This document shows, piece after piece, positions 56,971 to 64,000 of a stretch of 64,000 bases of DNA (position 1 is the first letter of the stretch; every line of letters begins with the position of its first letter). The translations under genes and the position numbers were made by a program. The DNA lies in NCBI GenBank assembly GCA_030512295.1, contig JAULSR010000006.1, positions 1,302,001-1,366,000 of the forward strand, read 5' to 3'. The stretch is from Bombardia bombarda (lineage: Eukaryota; Ascomycota; Sordariomycetes; Sordariales; Lasiosphaeriaceae). The notes under the pieces are model-generated. The model was given only the letters and a program-made list of their open reading frames with translations, made no database searches and was not told the DNA's origin.

Positions 56971-58669
56971 ACTCAACCACTAATATGTCTTTCCCAGACG
57001 GGTTTGCAGGACAATGCATGTACTCCCCGCTGGGAAGGGAGAGGGCAGAGGCACCCTGTGCTCCCCACGTGCATAGCGTGAGAGAGCTATATTTGCATAT
57101 GAGGCGGCGTCAGAAAAGTTCTTTCCCAAGACGAACAAAAAAAAGCCAAAAGGCAAGCTCCCTGTGCATGTCCTAGCACTAGCAACAGCAAATTCGGATA
57201 CTGCTCATCCTGCTGCTGCTGCTGCTGCTGCTGCTGTTTGGTCATGTACGGTGGAAACGAGGGTGTATGTATGTGGGAACAGCAAAGATACGACATTGAC
57301 TTACGCTTTCGAGCAGGAAGGCGCCTCACCCTTCAGGCAAGCCTCTGGTCCGGTATAGCCCTGACTCTACCAAGGTACAGGTAAATGCTCAGCATGGAAC
57401 TCCTCTCATCAGTTTGCACAACCGATCTTGCTGGTGTTGGGGGTGGGTGGGTAGGTAGGTAGGTGGGATATCTGTATGTGTATGCATGCATCGGAGGATA
57501 CCGAAAATGCACAGTAACCAACCCGACAGATATATGGATGGGCACACACGCACACACACACACATACGAGAACTAATACGATGCACACACAAACACACAC
57601 TCTTACTTACTTCAGCCCAGCTTCGTGAGTAAAAGACGACATCGGACTCTGCCGCCAGCTCGACAAGTCCTTGCCGGCCAGGCTTTTCAACCTCGACGCT
57701 GATTGTGCATGCCGGCTGGGCTTGGCGGAGATACTGGATGCATCGCAATGTTGTGTCGGGAATTCGCCCCTTTACGTATGTATACGCGTGTCAAACAAAC
57801 ATCAACAAAACATCAATCCTTCCCGCCTGCCCTCCCGCAGGCAAGCATGTCGTTCTCGGTCAGACAGAGAGAGAGAGAGAGAGGGGCGGCTACCACCCAC
57901 CTCGAAATGCCACCAGCAGTCATTGTCATTGCCGCCGTGCTCTCGTGCAAAGTTGTCAGCAATGTCCTGAAACTCGGCCACAGTCATGTCGGGAAGGTCG
58001 TTGAAGTTGACAATGGTGCGGCTCCCCGTCTGGCCGCTACGTATGATGTAGCTGCTGGCCGCCTCGTCGTGCTCGCGGCGGTACAGGCAGCGGCTGAGGT
58101 CGACGATGGGCGTGTCCGGCCGCCGCTGCGCGTGCGCGAATGAAGACTTGATCTTGCGCGTGGCGGTTGATTGCGCGTTGGGCAGGCAGGCTATTAGGTG
58201 TGGTGTTACCGTGATTACCTCCTCAGTGTCTTTTTCATCCGCCGCCCGGGGCGGATGGCTGCTGCTTGATGATCCCAAGACTGAATCTGAACCCGAGGAG
58301 GAGGAGGAGGAGGAGGACAGGGGCAACAGCTGCTGAAGGACCTCGAGAGTGTTGGGGCAGTTGCCCCCGCGTCTCACCTGCATCGAGGTTGCTCGTAGCT
58401 TGGAGTCCTCTTCGGGGAAGTGAGGGACGCTGTACGGGAAAAAAATCATATTGTAAGTCTGACTTGTGTGAGGTGTCGTGGGGTGGGGTGTTGTGGGGTG
58501 AATTTGATCATCATCGTCGCCGCCCGCCCGCGTCCGGCCGACGATGGAGACGGTGGTGATGATGATGATGGCAGATAGCCCCACTAGACATGGTTCTGGG
58601 GCGTGTGTGTGTCACTCACGTCAGGATCGTATCCAAGTAACAGGCGCCTGTGAGGATGAGATGCCTCAT
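56269..58669 (-). CDS. pfkB-family carbohydrate kinase, ketohexokinase-like
   Basis: Six exons (58620-58669, 57901-58429, 57611-57769, 57305-57366, 56973-57086, 56269-56500) give 381 residues with every junction in phase. The N-terminus MRHLILTGACYLDTILTVP leads to PEEDSK and the RGGNCPNTLEVLQQLLP substrate-binding motif (residues 37-53). The ATP-binding end has SLTLCTWGAQGASAL and the pfkB signature VVDTIGAGDTFIAGMLYGL, with catalytic Asp311. Ketohexokinase phosphorylates fructose or related sugars at C1, but the exact sugar is not known. A Ser-rich insertion lies near residues 56-75 and an Ala/Ser-rich tail ends the protein. Introns are 190, 131, 244, 218 and 472 bp, long for this genome, and hold CA, GA and CTG microsatellites. 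Exon 4 could begin six bases later (AGTCAG in or out). Confidence 0.85.
56534..56596. repeat. Compound (CA)n(GA)n microsatellite in pfkB intron 5
   Basis: About 12 CA units run directly into about 19 AG units near the acceptor end of the 472-bp intron. A second CA tract lies at the donor end of the same intron. Confidence 0.95.
56937..56968. repeat. (AC)n microsatellite at the donor end of pfkB intron 5
   Basis: About 16 AC units begin four bases inside the donor site (minus strand GTAAGTGTGTGTG). Confidence 0.95.
57211..57236. repeat. (CTG)n trinucleotide repeat in pfkB intron 4
   Basis: Eight to nine CTG/TGC units seen directly within the 218-bp intron between exons 4 and 5. Confidence 0.9.
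57863..57884. repeat. (GA)n microsatellite in pfkB intron 2
   Basis: About ten GA units lie 12 bases from the donor side of the 131-bp second intron. Confidence 0.9.
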
Positions 58670-59055
58670 CTTGGCTGCCTTTTTGGTTTGGGCTGTTTTT
58701 GGGGGTAAGATCGATGATGGCTTGAGTCCTTTTCTGTGTGTGTGTGAGACTGAGGGAGAAAGAGAGGGGTTGTTCTTTCTCACCACCCTGCGTTGTAGAT
58801 CGGTTTGTTCGTCTATTGCGTCAAAAAACACTCATGCTCGGGACATAGGTCCACTCAGCAGGCAGTCCTCGGGCAGGCGTGCAACAGACGGACGGACTTC
58901 GCTGACTGTCTGATACTGACTGACTGACATTAACAGACAGACAACAGACGGTACGGTCTTTGTGTGTGGTGGTGTTATTGTGTGTGTATCGTAATGCACT
59001 ACGTCCCAGGTTTGATCTGATTGACACGCTGGTCAATCAGTATGACGCACGCAGT

Positions 59056-59060
<5 letters not shown>

Positions 59061-59088
<28 letters not shown>
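59061..59088. repeat. (CAGA)n tetranucleotide repeat
   Basis: About six to seven CAGA/GACA units, seen directly. Confidence 0.95.
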
Positions 59089-59089
<1 letters not shown>

Positions 59090-60868
59090 CTACGACCGTG
59101 TTTTTCGTCTTCCAAAGCGCTCTGATGATGGTCTTGTGCTCCTTGAGTAAGTGTGAAGCAGCAAGTCTCGGCAGTTTGAACCCTTGGTTTTGTTCGGCTG
59201 CTGTTGGGAGCCAGTCGGTCGGCTACTACCTACAGTGGATGGAGAGTCTGGACTGCGTACAACAGCAGTAGCAGCAGTAATAGCGACGCGGCAGCAACAA
59301 CAAGGGTGATACGAAAGGGTAAGAAAGGGAAGGAGTAAAACAAAAAAAAAGAAGAAGAGAGAAGAACGCCGTGCTGGGGTAGCTTACGCACAGATGGTGG
59401 GTGTAAGAGTTACGAGGGCGACCAATCAATTCGAAGGTACCTACGAATGTACGAATACTTTACCGAATACCTTGGTGGAAGGTGAATTCTGAGCCACAGC
59501 CAGACTTGAAAGTGTGTGGTTCACGAGTGAAACCCTCTTTTTTTTTGTCTTTCTTTTCTTTTTCCCTCTTACTGCATGTGAGAGGCGACCAAGGCCGAGT
59601 TGCAGCAGCTACGGTGTTCGGATATGTAGCTGGCTGCCCAGCTGTCCGTCTGCCCGTCGGTCTGCCTGCCTGCTTGTGTCTGTCTATCGGCCGGTCGTAC
59701 TTGGCCGGATTTCCAAATGATGAAAGGATGATGGTCGTGTAACCAGCCTATAATTCTAGACTGCAATCTGCAACCTCGTCAACCACACCCCCCTCGCTTT
59801 AACACATGTCTGTCTGCCTACAAATTGTGTACGCGTCCAGCCATCTGTCTATCTGAAGGCGCAGATACACTAATTCTGGATGGATGAATGGGTTGGTTGC
59901 GAGATGCAGAGAGAGGCGGGCCTGGACGGATTGCGACGCTGGAATGAATTACTGTGGCTGCCTCGGCTGCCTACTTCGATAATGGTAATGTACAGTGAAG
60001 TGTCCAAAGTTGTCGATTGCATGCGGCCAGGCAGGCCTCATTCCTTTTGCAGGCAGCACGATGCAAATATGCGGATGACCAAGTATATTGCCTAGTGGTA
60101 CGAGGTACTAGAAGGTAATACCTAGTGGTGGTGCAAGGCACAAACTGATGGAGGGATCATGATGTCTACCTACCTACCTAGCTCTAGTTGGGGGAAATGT
60201 ACTTGGTACATTGAATTGCCCCTCTTTGAGGTCTGAGACCAAAGTAGAGAGGTACACCCATGTCGGTGACGTAGATACATGCCCCGCCAACCCCTCAGGA
60301 GGAACATCCAATGTCTTTGTGTGGTTATTGTTTTGCGACAGATTTTGTCTTGTGATAGCTGCTGCTCTTGACCTGCTCTGCCCCGCCAGCTGATCATAGC
60401 TAATAATGGAGCAAGCAGTAAGAGGTGGTAGTGGTAGCAGTAATATGGAGGTGTGAATCAGCAACCATCTGAATTTTGGGATGCCGATACACATCCAAGA
60501 TTGCGATTACAATTTGCGCCGACACATACAACACGACCACACACAACCACACAAACACTTACCGAAATACCTAACGAGATGAGGCCGCGCGCGCACCCAT
60601 CGACAACGGACCTTCGGGAAAATAAGCCACAACAGAAGCAAGTGCAGGTGCAGGTGCAGGCGCAGTAGTCTGTCGCATTTGCTGATCTGGATTTCTGGTC
60701 TGGGATACCCAACCCGGCCCCATCGTTATCGTACTGTGCACAGTCTATCAAAAAAAAGAGGAAGACACGCTGCACCACAGCCCGCCTGCCACCCAGATTA
60801 CCTTGGTAGAAGGTGAAAGTCAGATCAGCCCACCCCCGAAAAAGCGACTACCGGCCTTGGTGACTTTG

Positions 60869-60896
60869 TGTCTGTCTGTCTGTCTGTCTGTCTGTC
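60869..60896. repeat. (TCTG)n tetranucleotide repeat in NAD kinase leader
   Basis: Seven TGTC/TCTG units end about 18 bases before the NAD kinase ATG; this is the reverse complement of the CAGA repeat at 59061-59088. Confidence 0.95.
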
Positions 60897-60913
60897 CGAC
60901 TGTCTGTTCGACC

Positions 60914-63353
60914 ATGGCCCCCGCAGGCCCCTCCAAGCACAGCAAGCACATCTCGTTTGAGGATCCGCCCGCGGGCTCGAGTGACGAAGAGGACCGGAAT
61001 GCTGTCGAGGTATGCAACTTTTCCCTCTCCGCCCGAGCGAACACCCCCCCTTCCCTTCCCCCCACCCACACCCACACCCCCCTCCACACTGTATAATGAA
61101 TAGTCCGTGTCTGCGTCACTAGCCGTGTAACCGCTAATCGAGGCCCCCTCTCCCCCCACCACACATCAACAGGTCCTACTCAACCCGTCCAACCCATACC
61201 GTCGCAAGAGCTCCCTGGTCACAGCCGACAGTGTACTACCACATCTTCCGCGGGGCGGACCACAGCAGTCCAGCCACAGCAACAGGACGGAATGTCTCGT
61301 CCACCAGTTTCTCGATCACCAGAGGCGGGTGGCGGCGACGAGGTCTGCTGCTGCCTCTGCTACTGCTGCTGCTACTGCTGCTACTACACCGACAGCAGAC
61401 ACGGGAGGTGATGGGTGCTACGACGATGACGCCACAACCACAACCACAACTACCACTGGCACTGGCACTAGCACTGGCAGCCACAATACCGCCGATGGCG
61501 GCCCGGCAGACGACGAGGTCGTCCAAGGACGGCACCTCTTCCCAGACCACTACGGGCTGGACCGTGTACCAATAGATGCCAAGGACGGCGGCGACACAGA
61601 GCCGTCAAGACCATCAACATCAACAACAACAACAAAGAGAAAAAGGCGAAGAAGCCGCTGCGACATCATCGACATCGATAGCAATAGCAATAGCAACAGC
61701 AACACCACCACCACCCCACCTAGCAACGATGACGACAACAATGTCTCCACCACCACCACCAGCACAAAAACCATCGGCCAAGCCGACGAGAAATCATGGA
61801 AAGCCGAGATCCAAAAATCCACCTCGGAGCTCGACCTCTCCAACTACGCCGACGAGACGTGCAGCCGGCTGCTGACCAAGAAGCAGCTCAGCGAGATGGC
61901 CTGGGGCGTGCGCGAGCTCAGTCGCCGTCTCGGCAGTGTCCGGCTACGATTCAGGGTCAAGACGATTTTCCTGCTGACCAAGACGCACGACCAGGAGCTG
62001 GTGCCCAAGACGCGGGAGCTTGTTCGGTGGTTGTTGTTGAGTAAGGTGGGTTATACCGTGTATGTGAACCAGGAGCTGAGGGGGAGTAGGGGGTTTGATG
62101 CGCGGGGGTTGGTGGAGGGGGTCAGGAGGGAGAGGGAGAAGGGGGTTGAGGTTGAGGGGGAGGATGGGGGTAGTGGGAGTGGGAGTGGGAGTGGGAGTGG
62201 GAGTGGGAGCGGGAGTGAGAGTGGTGATGGAAGTGGGGATGATGATGAGGTTGATGATGTGGAAAAACGACTACGGTACTGGGACGAGCAGATATGCCGG
62301 ACCAGACCGCACACGTTTGACTTTGTTATTACCCTAGGCGGCGATGGCACCGTGCTGTATGCCAGCTGGCTGTTTCAGCGGATTGTCCCGCCCGTGCTGA
62401 GCTTCGCGCTGGGCAGCTTGGGGTTCTTGACAAAGTTTGACTTTGAGGATCATCGGAGGATTTTGACGAATGCGTTTACCGAGGGGGTTAGTGTTAGCTT
62501 GCGGTTGAGGTTTGAGGGGACGGTCATGAGGAGTCAGAGGAGGGGAAGGGAGGGGCAGCAGCAGCAGCAGCAGCAGATTTTGAATGGAGAAAATGGTCAG
62601 GATAGGGGGGAGGATGAGGTGGATGAGGCGGAGGAAGAGGAGCAGCTGCATCGTAGTCGGGATTTGGTCGAGGAGCTTATTGGGGAGGAGAAGGACGATG
62701 AACATACGCATCGGCCGGACGGGACGTACGAAGTGTTGAATGAGGTCGTTGTGGATAGGGGGCCGAATCCGAGTAAGTTCTCCGCTTCTGGTTTTGTTTA
62801 TATTCACACACAGATCACAGGTTACTAATGGTATCCTCCAGCAATGTCCCTTACCGAAATATTCGGCGACGACGAGCACTTCACCTCGGTCATGGCCGAC
62901 GGCGTGTGCGTGTCGACGCCAACCGGCTCGACGGCCTACAACCTCGCAGCCGGCGGCTCGCTCTGCCACCCCGAGAACCCCGTGATGTTGGTCACAGCCA
63001 TCTGCGCGCACACGCTGTCGTTCCGGCCCATCATCGTGCCCGACACGATCGTGCTGCGCATCGGGGTGCCGTACAACGCGCGCACGGGGTCGTGGGCCAG
63101 CTTCGACGGGCGCGAGCGTATCGAGCTGCGGCCGGGCGACTACGTGACCATCAGCGCGAGCAGGTATCCGTTTGCGTCGGTGCAGACGCCGGGAAGGAGG
63201 AGCGAGGACTGGATTAATAGTATCAGTGCCAAGCTTGGGTGGAATACGCGGCAGAAGCAGAAGTTGGGGGAGGGGGAGGGGGAGGGGGAGGGGAGCAGAC
63301 GGGGGGCTAGAGATGAGGTGAGGTGGATGAGATACTGCTTGGTGTATGAATAA
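60914..63353 (+). CDS. NAD kinase (ATP-dependent)
   Basis: Exons 60914-61009, 61173-62772 and 62842-63353, with introns of 163 and 69 bp, give 735 residues. The catalytic core has FDFVITLGGDGTVLYASWLF with GGDGT at residues 421-425, then FALGSLGFLTKFDF, a NEVVVDRGPNPTMSLTEIF junction across intron 2, and DGVCVSTPTGSTAYNLAAGG. It phosphorylates NAD to NADP, and the long N-terminal extension fits cytosolic Utr1-type fungal enzymes. Low-complexity inserts are large: a Thr-rich tract (about residue 110-125), Ser/Asn repeats, a Gly-Ser hexanucleotide repeat (62172-62215), and a Gln/Glu-rich insert of about 70 residues inside the catalytic domain. Exon 1 starts MAPAGPSKHSKHISFEDPP. NADP supply links it loosely to LYS9, but there is no operon-like link. 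Confidence 0.92.
62168..62215. repeat. (GGGAGT)n coding repeat in NAD kinase
   Basis: About seven hexanucleotide units code for alternating Gly and Ser upstream of the GGDGT motif. Confidence 0.9.
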
Positions 63354-63851
63354 TGAAACTGACTGTGAGGATGGTTCAGTTCTGTGATTTTATTGTTGCG
63401 GTTTATATGGTCTTTTATGGTTTGCTCCTGTGATTAACATGGAATAATGCGGGAGACATCATGATTGCATCCTTTCGAAGAGAATATACAGGGTACGTCT
63501 ATACACAACTGCAATATTTTCTTCTTCTTCTTCTTTCCTTTTTCTTTTCTGTTGGTGACCATCAGGGGGTAAATATGACAGTCATGTGACTCGGTCTTAA
63601 GACATCAAAGCTCCGCTGTTGCCGATCTGGATTCTGGAGTGAATCAACAATGCGTGATTGAGGAGACGATCGGGCATTCTGACCAATGATAACGTCATTG
63701 GCCTGCATCGCCAACAGCGCTTTACCTATCACCATTCGATCGAGCGCTCAGCTTAGTAGTAGCTACGCTCGAGCTACCTACCTACCCCATCCGTTGAGCC
63801 CATCCGATCTATTTGAACCTAATAATTTGCAACTCCAATCCCCCCGCACAC
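63354..63851. other. Intergenic region
   Basis: About 500 bp between the NAD kinase stop and the next likely start. It contains a CTTCTTCTTCTT pyrimidine tract (63521-63550) and an AGCTACCTACCTACC tract (63772-63786), consistent with a promoter for the gene at the right edge. Confidence 0.45.
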
Positions 63852-64000
63852 ATGAATGCCCTCATTGCTAGAAGGGCCCTTTCCAACCATCAAAGAACGA
63901 TTCCATTTCTGAACTCGGCTGCAAGTACACCACCAATGTTATGTGAATAATGATCCGTGGTGTTGAATGCTGACTGAATTTTGGTAATAGAGGCAACAGC
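63852..64000 (+). CDS. Probable first exon of a mitochondrial protein (cut by window edge)
   Basis: An ATG at 63852 opens MNALIARRALSNHQRTIPFL then NSAA. The stretch is rich in Arg, Ser and hydrophobic residues with no acidic residue, as in mitochondrial targeting peptides. A donor-like GTACAC follows at 63925, and an in-frame TGA comes soon after if the message is not spliced. A branch-site-like TGCTGACTGA and an acceptor TAATAG at about 63983-63990 fit a short intron, with the next exon starting near 63991 and running off the window. Identity of the protein cannot be told. Confidence 0.5.

Larger units (their letters stand above)
58670..60913. promoter_or_regulatory. Divergent region between the pfkB kinase and NAD kinase, rich in simple repeats
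   Basis: This 2.2-kb spacer holds both promoters. It contains (CAGA)n near the kinase side and (TCTG)n just before the NAD kinase start, which together form an inverted pair. A copy of AGGTACCTACGAATG lies at 59435-59449. No gene or RNA was recognised. Confidence 0.5.

Noticed and set aside
56465..57176. Long open frames of Arg/Thr-His or poly-Leu across pfkB intron 5
   Set aside because: They are produced by CA, GA and CTG repeats. Splicing exon 5 directly to the GAGD exon gives an exact pfkB motif, so these frames are intronic.

Overview
This window is nuclear DNA from a filamentous ascomycete, most likely a Sordariomycete. The genes are split by many short GT-AG introns (mostly 54-140 bp). 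One gene is a Zn2Cys6 regulator with the fungal spacing, and another is a fungal-type saccharopine reductase of the alpha-aminoadipate lysine pathway. Intergenic DNA carries many copies of a TAGGTACCTA-like palindrome, which I associate with this group. No species can be named from the sequence alone, and no tRNA, 5S rRNA, CRISPR array, intact transposon or virus was found by eye.

Layout from left to right. (1) 1-468, minus: N-terminal end of a putative secreted DUF6454-like protein, cut by the window edge. (2) 2153-3263, plus: four-helix MARVEL-like membrane protein. (3) 7666-9961, plus: seven-helix orphan receptor-like protein with a long cytoplasmic tail. (4) 11848-14137, minus: Zn2Cys6 transcription factor whose frame is broken at a short homopolymer. 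(5) 18465-20088, plus: RIT1, convergent with an HAD phosphatase at 20385-21110, minus. (6) 23395-26084, minus: TUL1/Dsc E3 ligase, also frame-broken at a homopolymer, divergent from an HSBP1-like gene at 26807-27408. (7) 27802-28980, minus: two-domain protein disulfide isomerase with a C-terminal KDEL, divergent from ribosomal protein uS14 (RPS29) at 29704-30306. (8) 31713-33192, minus: mitochondrial EF-Tu with a 29-nt microexon. (9) 36810-38000, plus: secreted protein with dibasic sites. (10) 38489-39853 minus LAS1, 40764-42281 minus LYS9, and 43321-44423 minus an unknown acidic Pro/Tyr/Ser-rich protein. (11) About 44.4-56.3 kb: an 11.8-kb stretch with no gene I can support. (12) 56269-58669, minus: six-exon pfkB (ketohexokinase-like) sugar kinase whose introns are full of microsatellites. 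(13) 60914-63353, plus: NAD kinase. (14) 63852 to the right edge: probable first exon of a mitochondrial protein.

Most of these are housekeeping genes: ribosome biogenesis and translation (LAS1, uS14, RIT1, mitochondrial EF-Tu), ER and Golgi protein quality control (PDI, TUL1), and lysine and NADP supply (LYS9, NAD kinase). They are not arranged as a biosynthetic cluster. The less understood parts are the seven-helix protein, the dibasic secreted protein, the acidic protein beside the gene desert, and the desert itself. I found no strong evidence for a wholly new system. The items best worth checking are the two homopolymer frame breaks, the stop-free introns whose length is a multiple of three (one splits a PDI active site), the repeat-filled pfkB introns, and the recurring palindrome. 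Gene models below were assembled by eye from splice consensus and reading-frame continuity, and every multi-exon model except the two frame-broken genes closes to a whole number of codons.
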